Assembly: GCF_027943725.1 (NCBI RefSeq)
Contig: NZ_AP025696.1
Span: 1,341,501 to 1,405,500, forward strand
Direction: 5' to 3'
Source of the DNA: Nitrosophilus kaiyonis
Lineage (GTDB): Bacteria; Campylobacterota; Campylobacteria; Campylobacterales; Nitratiruptoraceae
DNA length: 64,000 nt
The notes beneath the pieces were generated by a model, which was not told the origin of the DNA, searched no databases, and saw nothing but the letters and a program-made list of their open reading frames with translations. The position numbers were made by a program, and so were the translations under genes. Below, piece by piece: positions 8,839 to 16,992 of this stretch. How positions within the stretch are numbered: position 1 is the first letter of the stretch; each line of letters begins with the position of its first letter.

Positions 8839-9651
8839 ATGGATGAGAAAAAAGCTCCTAAAATAAGTGAGAGAAGAAGATTTCTTGTCCAGATGGCACA
8901 AAATGTTGCAATAGCAGCAGTTGGAGGTCTACTTTGGAGCGCTTATGTTGAAGAAGTTAAAGCAGCTCCATTAATTCTTAGACCTCCTGGTGCTAAAAAA
9001 GAAGAAGATTTTATAAGTTTGTGTATCAAATGTGGTTTATGTGTTGAGGCTTGTCCATATGATACATTAATGTTGGCAAAGCCAGGAGACAATAAGCCAA
9101 CTGGTACTCCATACTTTATTCCAAGAGATATTCCTTGCTATATGTGCGAGGATATCCCTTGTGTTCCACCTTGCCCAACAGGAGCATTGGATGAAGAAAG
9201 TGTTTCTGTTGTAAAAGATGGCAAGAGGGTCTTTGACATTACAAAGATGCAAATGGGTGTTGCAATTGTTGATATTAAAAACTGTATTGCCTATTGGGGA
9301 ATACAGTGTGATGCATGTTATAGAGCATGTCCGCTTTTGGACCAAGCAATTTTTATGGAGCTAAGAAGAAACGAAAGAACAGGAAAACACGCAAAACTGC
9401 TTCCTGTTGTTGATCCAGATTATTGTACAGGATGCGGGCTTTGCGAACATGCATGTGTTACTGAAAAAGCTGCAATAAGGGTTCTACCAAGAGAAGTAGC
9501 TCTAGGAAAGGTAGGAGAGCATTATGTTAAAGGATGGGAAAAGAGTGATGAATCAAGATTAAAAGGTAGCAAAGGTATTCAAACTACTGTTACTCCAAGA
9601 AGCAAAAAGAGTGCAGTAGAATCTTTAAATGAAGGAATTGATTTTGAGTAG
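8839..9651 (+). CDS. napG: Ferredoxin-type protein NapG
   Basis: NapG is a periplasmic polyferredoxin that with membrane-bound NapH passes quinol electrons towards NapB/NapA. The Tat signal SERRRFLVQMAQNVAIAAVG is near the N-terminus, followed by four cysteine clusters for [4Fe-4S] centres, for example CIKCGLCVEACP and CTGCGLCEHAC. I prefer the ATG at 8839, preceded by AAGGGGG, because it gives a normal Tat n-region; a TTG at 8806 behind AAGGAAGGG would add 11 residues. It follows napA by a short gap, and its end overlaps napH. Confidence 0.93.
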   Translation: MDEKKAPKISERRRFLVQMAQNVAIAAVGGLLWSAYVEEVKAAPLILRPPGAKKEEDFISLCIKCGLCVEACPYDTLMLAKPGDNKPTGTPYFIPRDIPCYMCEDIPCVPPCPTGALDEESVSVVKDGKRVFDITKMQMGVAIVDIKNCIAYWGIQCDACYRACPLLDQAIFMELRRNERTGKHAKLLPVVDPDYCTGCGLCEHACVTEKAAIRVLPREVALGKVGEHYVKGWEKSDESRLKGSKGIQTTVTPRSKKSAVESLNEGIDFE

Positions 9652-10477
9652 AATATGGAAAAAATATAGATTTTTAATCTTTAGAAGAATCACTCAAATA
9701 TCTATTCTCATCCTATATATTGGCGCTAATATTTGGGGATGGAAAATTTTACAAGGAAATTTAAGTTCATCCCTATTATTAGAAAAAGTGCCTTTAGCTG
9801 ACCCATATGCAGTATTACAAATATTTGCAACAGGTTCAATAGTTGCAATGGATGCAATATTAGGAGCAATAATAATAACTCTATTTTATATGGTAATAGG
9901 TGGGCGTGCATTTTGCAGTTATGTATGTCCAGTAAATATGGTAACAGACCTTGCTAACTGGATAAGAAGAAAGTTTAATTTAGATAAAGTAGAGAAAAAA
10001 TGGTGGGCAAGTAGGAATATAAGATATTGGGCTATTGGTCTATCATTTATTCTCTCTTTCTTACTTGGGACTGCTGCTTTTGAACTGGTTAGTCCAGTCT
10101 CTATGACACATAGAGGCTTGGCTTTTGGGATGGGATTTGGATGGGCAGCAATTGTTACCATATTTTTATTTGACCTATTTGTTTTAAAAAATGGTTGGTG
10201 TGGACACATATGTCCTTTAGGTGGATTTTACTCAATTATTGGAAGATTTAGTCTTTTCAGAGTAAAACACAACCAGCCAAACTGTACTTTATGTATGAAA
10301 TGCAAAGATGTCTGTCCAGAAAAAGAGGTCCTTTTTATGATAGGAAAAAAAAGTATGGGCATAAATATGGGTGAATGTACACTTTGTGGAAGATGTGTAG
10401 AGGTGTGCGATGATGATGCCCTAAATTTTGGTATAAGAGACTTTATAAAAAAAGGAGAAGAAAATGAGGCTAAATAA
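9629..10477 (+). CDS. napH: Quinol-oxidising membrane ferredoxin NapH
   Basis: This 282-residue inner-membrane protein has four main hydrophobic helices. It carries the two CxxxCP motifs typical of NapH/NosR-type proteins (SYVCPVNMV and GHICPLGGF) and two C-terminal [4Fe-4S] ferredoxin motifs (CTLCMKCKDVCP, CTLCGRCVEVC) on the cytoplasmic side. It takes electrons from menaquinol and hands them to NapG. The ATG at 9629 lies 23 bases inside napG; a TTG at 9644 preceded by AAGGA is an alternative start. The end overlaps napB by 14 bases, so the operon is tightly coupled. Confidence 0.93.
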   Translation: MKELILSRIWKKYRFLIFRRITQISILILYIGANIWGWKILQGNLSSSLLLEKVPLADPYAVLQIFATGSIVAMDAILGAIIITLFYMVIGGRAFCSYVCPVNMVTDLANWIRRKFNLDKVEKKWWASRNIRYWAIGLSFILSFLLGTAAFELVSPVSMTHRGLAFGMGFGWAAIVTIFLFDLFVLKNGWCGHICPLGGFYSIIGRFSLFRVKHNQPNCTLCMKCKDVCPEKEVLFMIGKKSMGINMGECTLCGRCVEVCDDDALNFGIRDFIKKGEENEAK

Positions 10478-11045
10478 ATTGAAAGGTATTGGCTTTTCAT
10501 TATTGGCAGCTGCACTTTTAGCTGCAGGATGTGGTGCTGCTTCACAAAAAGCCATTGATGAGACTGAAATTAGCTATAGAAATGTTCCATTGACTGATGA
10601 AAGCAAAATTACACCACCACCTGTAGAATATACAAAAGCAGCTCCTGGTACTGCAAAAAGATTTGAAAGAAGTTATGAAAATGCTCCACCATTGATTCCT
10701 CATAGTGTGGAAGGATTGCTTCCTATTACAAAAGAGCATAATGCTTGTTTAGATTGTCATATGCCAAATGTTGCATCAAGTGTGGGTGCTACTCCAATTT
10801 CACCAACACATTTTAAAGACTTTTTTGCATCTAATAAAGAGAAGTTGCATAAATATGCTGGAGCATCAAAAGTTCATAGTAATCCAAATGATATTGCTCC
10901 ACAAAGATTTAACTGTTCTCAATGTCATGCACCACAGGCAAATGTAAAACCTTTAGTATCAAATACATTTAAGCCTGAATTTAGAGATCCAACAAATAAA
11001 CATAAATCTACTCTACTTGATAAATTAAATGAGGGAGTAAAATAG
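10464..11045 (+). CDS. napB: Dihaem cytochrome c subunit NapB
   Basis: NapB is the small electron-transfer subunit of periplasmic nitrate reductase. The 193-residue protein has a signal peptide ending in a lipobox-like LLAAGC, which suggests it could be a lipoprotein, and two haem c motifs: CLDCH at 95-99 and CSQCH at 151-155. Conserved His80 (IPHS) and other histidines can serve as axial ligands. A good ribosome site (AAAGGAG) sits inside the end of napH. It is longer at the N-terminus than typical proteobacterial NapB. Confidence 0.95.
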   Translation: MRLNKLKGIGFSLLAAALLAAGCGAASQKAIDETEISYRNVPLTDESKITPPPVEYTKAAPGTAKRFERSYENAPPLIPHSVEGLLPITKEHNACLDCHMPNVASSVGATPISPTHFKDFFASNKEKLHKYAGASKVHSNPNDIAPQRFNCSQCHAPQANVKPLVSNTFKPEFRDPTNKHKSTLLDKLNEGVK

Positions 11046-11522
11046 GTGGAAAATAGAAGGGATTTTTTTAAAAAATTAATCCCAACAAAAAGAGAGGAAG
11101 AGGATATACACCTCTATCCTCCATATTTTAATGAAATAATTGATTTTGAAAAGTGTAAAGAGTGTGAAAATAAACCTTGTATAAAAGCTTGTGAGGAAGA
11201 GATAATTATTTTAAATAATGATAAACCATCTTTAGACTTTTCAAAATCTGGTTGCACATTTTGTGATGAGTGCGCAAAAGTATGTGAAAAAGATGTATTA
11301 AAGGTTGAATATAAAAAAGAGCTTCCAAAAGTAAAGATTGATATTTTAAAATGTGTGGCTTGGAATAAAACAATATGCAGTATGTGTAAAGATATATGCG
11401 ATGTAAATGCTATTGATTTTATGGCTCTTTTTAATCCTGAAATAAATGAAAAGTGTAATGGATGTGGATTTTGTATAGGAGTTTGTCCTACATTTGCAAT
11501 TGAAATCGGAGGGGAAATTTGA
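11046..11522 (+). CDS. napF: Ferredoxin-type protein NapF
   Basis: The product has 158 residues with four cysteine clusters (CKECENKPCIKAC, CTFCDECAKVC, CSMCKDIC, CNGCGFCIGVCP), as in NapF, a cytoplasmic Fe-S protein that interacts with the NapA precursor during maturation. The start is GTG at 11046, directly after the napB stop and behind GAGGGAG. The N-terminal NRRDFFKKL resembles a Tat motif but has no hydrophobic core after it, as is usual for NapF. Confidence 0.9.
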   Translation: MENRRDFFKKLIPTKREEEDIHLYPPYFNEIIDFEKCKECENKPCIKACEEEIIILNNDKPSLDFSKSGCTFCDECAKVCEKDVLKVEYKKELPKVKIDILKCVAWNKTICSMCKDICDVNAIDFMALFNPEINEKCNGCGFCIGVCPTFAIEIGGEI

Positions 11523-12472
11523 AAAAAATAATTATTTTACTTTTATCTATTTTTGCTTTTGCTTTTGCTGTAGATATTAAACCTTTTAAAAAGATAGATA
11601 TAGGTGCTGCTGTCCTTGATATAGCGATAGAAAATAGTAAAATTTATGTAGCAACTGATGCAAGTAAAGTATTGATATTAGATAAAGATTTAAATAGATT
11701 AAAAGAGATAAAAGTTAGAAAAGTAAAAGATTTTATGGGTGAACTTAATAATGCTGATATATACTCAATTGATGTTTTAGATAATACTGTTTTATATTTA
11801 GCTCAAGCAGAAGAGGGATATAGTGAGCTTTTTATATATAAAGATGGGAAAAAAGAAAAAGTTTTAGATAAATCAGCGATGATGTATGCAAAGGCTGCAA
11901 AATTTGTAGATAAAACAAAAGCTATTTTAGTTTTGATGAGCGATGAAGTAGTTTTATATGATATAAAAAACAAGAAAGTTTTAAAAAGAAAAAGGGCAGG
12001 AGAATATTTTTATTCAGTTTCTTCAATTGAAAGAGATAGAAAATATTTTGCTATTGGTGATGAGGGAGGAGAGGTAATTGTTGTAGATACCAAAACTTTA
12101 GAAAATGTAAAAGTTTTCAAAGATATAAATAAAGATAAAATATTATCAATTTTTATAAATAAAGATTTAGTAGCTGCTGGAAGTAGGGCTGACAAAACAT
12201 TTGCTTTATATAATATAAAATCTGGAAATTATAAAACTATTAAAAATCCTAAATTCTTTATATATGCAGTTGGATTATCTCCAGATAATAGATTAGCGAT
12301 ATATGGAGATAATGAGAAATTTATATTAAAAGGTATAGATACTTCATCATATGATTTAAAATATAGATTTATAGGTCATACTCATATTGTAAATGTTATA
12401 AGGTTTTTAGATAAAAATTTAATGATTACCGGAAGTGAAACTGGGGAAATTATATTATGGAGGTTAAAATGA
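11519..12472 (+). CDS. napL: Periplasmic beta-propeller protein NapL
   Basis: This 317-residue protein has a Sec signal peptide (KKIIILLLSIFAFAFA) and repeated WD40-like blades. NapL is found in the nap operon of Campylobacterota; its role is unsettled, but in Wolinella and Campylobacter it is not essential for activity. The start appears to be TTG at 11519, overlapping the napF stop, with GGAGGGG upstream. The final stop overlaps the napD start (ATGA). Confidence 0.88.
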   Translation: MKKIIILLLSIFAFAFAVDIKPFKKIDIGAAVLDIAIENSKIYVATDASKVLILDKDLNRLKEIKVRKVKDFMGELNNADIYSIDVLDNTVLYLAQAEEGYSELFIYKDGKKEKVLDKSAMMYAKAAKFVDKTKAILVLMSDEVVLYDIKNKKVLKRKRAGEYFYSVSSIERDRKYFAIGDEGGEVIVVDTKTLENVKVFKDINKDKILSIFINKDLVAAGSRADKTFALYNIKSGNYKTIKNPKFFIYAVGLSPDNRLAIYGDNEKFILKGIDTSSYDLKYRFIGHTHIVNVIRFLDKNLMITGSETGEIILWRLK

Positions 12473-12819
12473 CGCTTAGTAGTTGTGTAATTAGATGTAA
12501 TCCAAATGATTTACAAGATGTAAAAAAAAGAGTAGAAGAGTCAAATGTATGTGATATTCATATAGTAGATGAAAAAGGATATATAGTTGTTACCATTGAA
12601 GGTGAAAATACTGAAGAAGAGATAAATAAACTTAAAACTTTACAATTTTTAGAGGGAGTTTTAAGTGCAGATTTAATCTATTCATATAGTGAAGAGGAGC
12701 TTGATGCATTAAGAGAAGATTTAGAGATTCAAAAAAAGCCAATTCCAGAAATTTTGGAAAAAGATGTAAAAGCTGAAGAGATAGTCTATCATGGTGATTT
12801 AAAGAAAAAATATATATAA
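12469..12819 (+). CDS. napD: NapA maturation chaperone NapD
   Basis: This 116-residue cytoplasmic protein has the NapD ferredoxin-like fold pattern (start TLSSCVIRCNPNDLQDVKKR). NapD binds the Tat signal of NapA and holds it until the cofactor is inserted. I chose the ATG at 12469 because GGAGG at 12460-12464 sits at the right distance; the ATG at 12457 has no such site. It overlaps napL by four bases. The acidic C-terminal extension (after about residue 85) is typical of the epsilonproteobacterial form. Confidence 0.9.
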   Translation: MTLSSCVIRCNPNDLQDVKKRVEESNVCDIHIVDEKGYIVVTIEGENTEEEINKLKTLQFLEGVLSADLIYSYSEEELDALREDLEIQKKPIPEILEKDVKAEEIVYHGDLKKKYI

Positions 12820-12828
12820 AGGTATATC

Positions 12829-13359
12829 ATGGATATAACTTATGATATGTTTATTGAGACTGAAGTTCCTAAAGATGAATTAATTATTTCAAGAACAGAT
12901 TTAAAAGGAATAATAACTTATGCAAATGAGACATTTGCAAAAATTTCAGGATATACACCTGATGAACTTATAGGAAAACCTCATAGTATACTTAGACATC
13001 CAGATATGCCCAAAAGGGTTTTTACAGACCTTTGGGAAACTATAAAAAATGGAAAGATTTGGAGAGGATATGTTAAAAACTTAAGGAAAGATAAAGGATA
13101 TTATTGGGTATATGCAGAAGTAAGCGGAGTATATAAAGATGGAAAACTTGTAGAGTATAAATCAATGAGAAGTTTTGTACCAAAAGAAAAAAGAATTCAA
13201 ATGCAAAAAATTTATGATGAAATGAGACTTGAAGATAAAGAGAAGATACGTGAAGTTTCTTATATTTCATATGATGTTTATTATAAAATGGTTAGTAAAG
13301 CAAAAGAAGAAAATATTGAGCCTACAAAATGGTTAGAAAATCTTATTAAAAACTTATAA
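12829..13359 (+). CDS. Stand-alone Aer/CetB-type PAS sensor
   Basis: The product has 176 residues. Residues about 15-125 form a PAS domain of the Aer type, with GKPHSILRHPDMP and W(R)GYVKNLRKDKGYYWV, the regions that bind FAD in Aer. A helical tail follows and there is no transmembrane or output domain. In Campylobacter, CetB is a similar lone PAS protein that works with the membrane protein CetA in energy taxis. Here it follows napD by 9 bases, so it may report on nitrate respiration or redox state. The partner is not in the window. Confidence 0.75.
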   Translation: MDITYDMFIETEVPKDELIISRTDLKGIITYANETFAKISGYTPDELIGKPHSILRHPDMPKRVFTDLWETIKNGKIWRGYVKNLRKDKGYYWVYAEVSGVYKDGKLVEYKSMRSFVPKEKRIQMQKIYDEMRLEDKEKIREVSYISYDVYYKMVSKAKEENIEPTKWLENLIKNL

Positions 13360-13379
13360 AAGGACTTTTTTGTCCTTTT
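13358..13379. terminator. Bidirectional terminator between the PAS gene and the Crp gene
   Basis: AAAAGGAC-TTTTTT-GTCCTTTT forms an 8-base-pair stem with A/T runs on both flanks. It sits between two convergent genes and overlaps the stop codon of the minus-strand regulator, so it probably ends transcription both of the nap operon and of the regulator. Confidence 0.75.
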
Positions 13380-14016
13380 ACTCATAAATAGATTTCAACC
13401 CCTCTTTGTTTATTATTTTAAAGCCACTTTCACTTTTTTCAATAAGTTTCATAGTTTTTAATTTTTTTAAAATTCTTGAAAGCGTTTCAGGGGCCATATG
13501 CAGTTTTTCTGCAATTTGACTTTTTTTGAGTTTTGCAAATTCATGTTCATGTTCATAAATATATTTTGCAACTCTTGAGGTTGAGTTCATTACTACATTA
13601 TTTGTAATAACATCTTCAAGATATTTTATCTTTTTTGTTAAAGATTTTATAAATATAAAACAAAAATCAGGATTTCTTAAAAAATTTTTCTCAAACTTTT
13701 CATAATCAATTAAAACTGCTTGCCCATCAGTTATGAATTCTGCACTTGCAGGATATGGTATTTTTTCAAGATTTACAATTTCAGCAATTAAGGAGTTTGG
13801 AAAAAAATTATGAAGTACTATCTTATTACCTTTTTGATCTGTTTTGTAAATTTGAAGAACTCCATCTGTTAGTAAAATCAAAGATTTTGGCTTTTCACCT
13901 TCAAAAAAAAGAATACTTCCCTTTTTAAAATCAACTGTTTTAGATATTGAATGAAGCTTTTCAAGTTGATCGCTATTTAAATTTTCAAAGAGATAAAATT
14001 TACTTAAAGTTTCCAT
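13378..14016 (-). CDS. Crp/Fnr-family regulator (NssR/DNR-like)
   Basis: The product has 212 residues with an N-terminal cNMP-binding-type barrel (about 10-120) and a C-terminal winged helix with recognition segment SQIAEKLHMAPETLSRILKK. There is no FNR-type cysteine cluster. It is divergent from the nor-nir operon across a 254-base promoter region, the usual place for an NO-responsive regulator. It shares the ETLSRILKKL recognition sequence with the regulator at 3606-4268, so the two may bind similar sites. The effector (NO through haem, or another signal) cannot be told from sequence. Confidence 0.85.
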   Translation of the reverse strand: METLSKFYLFENLNSDQLEKLHSISKTVDFKKGSILFFEGEKPKSLILLTDGVLQIYKTDQKGNKIVLHNFFPNSLIAEIVNLEKIPYPASAEFITDGQAVLIDYEKFEKNFLRNPDFCFIFIKSLTKKIKYLEDVITNNVVMNSTSRVAKYIYEHEHEFAKLKKSQIAEKLHMAPETLSRILKKLKTMKLIEKSESGFKIINKEGLKSIYE

Positions 14017-14103
14017 ATGTTCCTCATATATTTTATTATAGAGAGTGATTATATATATTTTTTATTTAAAAACTTATTATCACAAATAGATAATATAATT
14101 TTT

Positions 14104-14119
14104 GTGACTTAAAAGTGAC
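14104..14119 (-). promoter_or_regulatory. GTCAC-N6-GTCAC direct repeat facing the Crp gene
   Basis: On the minus strand this reads GTCAC-TTTTAA-GTCAC, two half-sites with an 11-base period. The same motif in the same orientation relative to the gene occurs at 23690-23705 before nosZ. Direct repeats with an 11-base period suggest an OmpR/PhoB-type response regulator rather than a Crp dimer. The start of the minus-strand regulator is about 88 bases away. Confidence 0.35.
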
Positions 14120-14174
14120 AAAAAAATAAAATTAATTTTAATTTTTATGTAAAAAAGCAATTTAATTAAGTTTT

Positions 14175-14188
14175 TTGACTAATGTCAA
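14175..14188 (+). promoter_or_regulatory. FNR/NnrR-type box of the nor-nir operon
   Basis: TTGACTAATGTCAA is a perfect TTGAC-N4-GTCAA inverted repeat. TAAAAT at 14211-14216 has its centre 32 bases downstream. The box lies in the divergent region between the Crp gene and the nor-nir operon. Confidence 0.8.
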
Positions 14189-14270
14189 AGAAAAATCTGA
14201 AACTAAATAATAAAATTTTTTACAGTAAAGGTTTAATAAAAAATTAAACCTAATTTAAAAAGGAGGAGTC

Positions 14271-14609
14271 ATGGAATATTATATGCCAGATATTCCATAT
14301 ACTGATTTTTTATCAATTTTTGTTTTAGCAGCATTGGTAATATTATTTGGTACTGGATATGCTGGCTTTTTTACTTTAGTTAAATTAAAGTTAGTTAAAA
14401 GATATCAAATGATTTTTGCATATATTTCTTGGAGTATTCAAGCAGTATGTATGTATTATTTAGGATATCTTTTAAAGGTTGAGCCTTATACTCAAAAAGT
14501 GCTTGTTGGAGCAATGATTGGGTATCTTATTTTTCCACATATTGTCTATTTTATACTTGAACAAGTCCATAATAGATATGAAAAAGAAACAGAAATTAAT
14601 CAAATCTGA
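14271..14609 (+). CDS. Small membrane protein preceding norC, unknown
   Basis: This 112-residue protein has three predicted transmembrane helices (about 12-34, 44-64, 76-96) and a charged C-terminal tail. It is the first gene of the nor-nir operon, behind the box at 14175-14188, with AAAGGAGGAG before the ATG and 12 bases between its stop and norC. Its position suggests a role in assembling or supplying electrons to nitric oxide reductase, but I recognise no named family. Confidence 0.6.
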   Translation: MEYYMPDIPYTDFLSIFVLAALVILFGTGYAGFFTLVKLKLVKRYQMIFAYISWSIQAVCMYYLGYLLKVEPYTQKVLVGAMIGYLIFPHIVYFILEQVHNRYEKETEINQI

Positions 14610-14621
14610 TAAGGAGGTAAA

Positions 14622-15317
14622 ATGGAAAATAGACCAACATCTGTCTGGACTAGTAACCGTTTTTGGCGTAGGTCTGCGACGTGGGTAACTGGAGTTGCAT
14701 CTGTTCTTTTAGTTTTTTTAACATTTGATTCAATGGGTCAAATGCAAATGGGTACTGCCGATGATATTAAAAATAAGGTGGATAAAAGAATACCATCTCC
14801 ATTGGTAATAAATTATAAAATAGATTACCAATTAAATAAAATAAGAGGACATGAAGTTCCAATTATTGGTGGCATGGATGCAAATGGTAAAAGTAAATAT
14901 GAAGAAAAAGAGAAATTTTTTGGAAGAGATGATTATAGTGAAGAAGAAGCAAGAGCTTTAATTCATAAAGGAAAATTAACAATTCAAGCTAAAAACTGTA
15001 TGGATTGTCATACACTTCTTGGTAATGGTGCATATTATGCTCCAGATTTAACAAAAGCATGGTTAGATCCAGCTTGGGGACCTGAAGGTTCAATGCAAGC
15101 AATGACAGGAGCTAGTTCAAAAGAAGAGGCTATGGCAACATTTTTACAAAATCCTGATAAATATCCTACTCATGAAAGAATGATGCCAAATTTAGGAATT
15201 ACAGCTGAAGAAGCAAAAGCTGTTGTTGCTTATTTAAAATTTATGTCAGCAATTGATACAAATGGATTTCCAAGAAACTTTGGTAAGATAAAAGGAGCTG
15301 TAGATGCAAGGAAATAG
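14622..15317 (+). CDS. norC: Nitric oxide reductase cytochrome c subunit NorC
   Basis: The product has 231 residues: one N-terminal membrane anchor (about 20-36), a periplasmic linker, and a cytochrome c domain with CMDCH at 126-130 and a likely methionine ligand in RMMPNLG. It receives electrons for NorB. It is longer than the ~150-residue NorC of Paracoccus because of about 80 extra residues between the anchor and the haem. An AAGGAGG ribosome site precedes the ATG, and norB starts 14 bases before its stop. Confidence 0.93.
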   Translation: MENRPTSVWTSNRFWRRSATWVTGVASVLLVFLTFDSMGQMQMGTADDIKNKVDKRIPSPLVINYKIDYQLNKIRGHEVPIIGGMDANGKSKYEEKEKFFGRDDYSEEEARALIHKGKLTIQAKNCMDCHTLLGNGAYYAPDLTKAWLDPAWGPEGSMQAMTGASSKEEAMATFLQNPDKYPTHERMMPNLGITAEEAKAVVAYLKFMSAIDTNGFPRNFGKIKGAVDARK

Positions 15318-16728
15318 ATTGTATGAGGGACAAAAATTAGCTCTAAAATACTTTTTTGTGGCAATAGTTCTTTTTGGTGCCCAGTTACTATTTGGGCTTG
15401 TAGCAGCTATTCAATTTTTATATCCAGATTTTCTATTTAATACTTTAGATTTTTCTATTGCAAGAATGTTACACATAAATGCTTTGGTGGTATGGTTACT
15501 ATATGCAATGATAGGTGCAGTATATTGGCTTTTACCTGATGAAGCAGGTGTAGAAGTTGTTGGAGTAAAACTTGGTAATTTAGCATTTTATGTATTAACT
15601 GCAGCAGTTGCTGTTGTAGTACTTGTATATCTTTTCATTCAAGTTGGACCAGGAAATGAGACAACTTTATGGTTGATTACTGAAGGAAGAGAGTATATAG
15701 AAGCTCCAAGATGGGCTGATATTGGTATAGTAGTTGTTGTTTTAATATTCCTTTATAATGTATATGCAACAGTAATGAAAGGTAAGCATACTGGTATTTT
15801 AGCAGTATTGATGGCTGACTTAATTGCACTTGCAGGTTTATATCTTGCTGGAATGTTTTATACTGATAATATTGCAGTTGATCAATATTGGTGGTGGTGG
15901 GTTGTTCACCTATGGGTTGAAGCAACTTGGGAAGTTTATGTTGCAGCAGTTGGTGGTTATATTCTTATAAAAACTCTTAATGCAAATAGGCAAGTTGTTG
16001 AAATGTGGCTATGGATAGAAGTAGCTATGATGTTTGGATCAGGTATACTTGGTCTAGGTCACCACTATTTCTGGATTGGTACACCTGAATATTGGTGGGA
16101 AATTGGTGCACTTTTCTCAGCACTTGAACCAGTTCCATTAGTTGGTCTATTTGTTCATGTTCTTTATGATTGGGGTAAAGAGAGAGGTAAAGGAAACAAT
16201 ATAAAAAATACTCCAGCATTTGCATGGCTTACAGTTGAGACTTTTGGTAACTTTTTAGGTGCAGGTGTTTGGGGATTTATGCATACATTGCCACAAATAA
16301 ATCTTTACACACATGGTACACAATGGCCAGCAGCTCATGGTCACTTAGCTTTCTTTGGAGCATATGTTGCTATTATGATAGCAGCTATATATCTTGGAGT
16401 TCAAGGAAAAGCTGGACTAAAAGAGATGAGAATGACTAAAGCTGGATGGTGGGCAATTTCTCTAATTACAACTGGTGTTTTATTAATGAGTGTTTCTTTA
16501 ACTCTTGCAGCATACACTCAAACAATGGTAGAAAGAGGTATGTATGGTGCTACTTGGGAAGGATATTTTATAGCTCAAGCTAATCAATGGTTTGTACAAG
16601 GTATGGGATGGAGATTGGCAGCTGGTCTTGCAGTAGTTGTTGGATATGGATTTTTAGTATATGATCTATTAACTGTTGCTAAAAAACAGCCAGCTGAAGT
16701 AACTGAGGCAGCAGCCGCAACAGCTTAA
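15304..16728 (+). CDS. norB: Nitric oxide reductase catalytic subunit NorB (cNOR)
   Basis: This 474-residue haem-copper-superfamily membrane protein with about 12 helices reduces NO to N2O. The FeB-site signature HLWVEATWEVY supplies a histidine and the conserved glutamate; GHHYFWIG gives the histidine pair, and the HGTQWPAAHGHLAFFG segment carries the haem ligands. There is no N-terminal quinol-oxidase extension, so it is the cytochrome-c-dependent form, consistent with norC just upstream. The C-terminus is Ala-rich. The next gene is a 50-residue membrane protein 54 bases downstream. Confidence 0.96.
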   Translation: MQGNRLYEGQKLALKYFFVAIVLFGAQLLFGLVAAIQFLYPDFLFNTLDFSIARMLHINALVVWLLYAMIGAVYWLLPDEAGVEVVGVKLGNLAFYVLTAAVAVVVLVYLFIQVGPGNETTLWLITEGREYIEAPRWADIGIVVVVLIFLYNVYATVMKGKHTGILAVLMADLIALAGLYLAGMFYTDNIAVDQYWWWWVVHLWVEATWEVYVAAVGGYILIKTLNANRQVVEMWLWIEVAMMFGSGILGLGHHYFWIGTPEYWWEIGALFSALEPVPLVGLFVHVLYDWGKERGKGNNIKNTPAFAWLTVETFGNFLGAGVWGFMHTLPQINLYTHGTQWPAAHGHLAFFGAYVAIMIAAIYLGVQGKAGLKEMRMTKAGWWAISLITTGVLLMSVSLTLAAYTQTMVERGMYGATWEGYFIAQANQWFVQGMGWRLAAGLAVVVGYGFLVYDLLTVAKKQPAEVTEAAAATA

Positions 16729-16782
16729 TTAAGAAAAATTGAATATAAAGTTTAGTAAAATTGATTAATAAAAGGAGGAGTT

Positions 16783-16935
16783 ATGATAGAGCCTTGTCAT
16801 GATGTGGTATGTAGTTTTTGGTCAATGTTAAATCAAGGACCAATGACGCTAACAATTATACTTCACACATTGATAGTTCTGCCAATGGTTTGGATCTATT
16901 TTGATGAAAAGAAAAAGTTGCAAAGAGGTGAATAA
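16783..16935 (+). CDS. 50-residue single-helix membrane protein between norB and nirS
   Basis: A short reading frame with a strong AAAGGAGGAG ribosome site seven bases before the ATG. The product starts MIEPCHDVVCSFW, so it has a Cys-x4-Cys with an intervening His. One hydrophobic segment (about 22-38) follows, then a charged tail (YFDEKKKLQRGE). The size and layout recall small accessory subunits such as CcoQ. Its place between norB and nirS suggests a subunit or assembly factor of nitric oxide or nitrite reductase. I recognise no named family, and the function is inference. Confidence 0.6.
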   Translation: MIEPCHDVVCSFWSMLNQGPMTLTIILHTLIVLPMVWIYFDEKKKLQRGE

Positions 16936-16943
16936 CCTCTTTG
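16921..16943 (+). promoter_or_regulatory. Stem-loop over the end of the 50-residue gene
   Basis: CAAAGAGGT-GAATA-ACCTCTTTG is a perfect 9-base-pair stem that contains the stop codon of the small gene. No T-run follows, so it is more likely an RNA-processing or mRNA-stability element between norB and nirS than a terminator. Confidence 0.5.
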
Positions 16944-16992
16944 CTTTCATAGAGGGTGAGGGGTAAAACCAATACCTCAAAAGGAGATTAAG

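Noticed and set aside
9919-10209. Long antisense reading frames, for example opposite napH, nifty-looking frames opposite sdhA and the P-type ATPase
   Set aside because: They lie fully inside strongly conserved genes, lack ribosome sites and have implausible composition; they are shadows of the coding strand.
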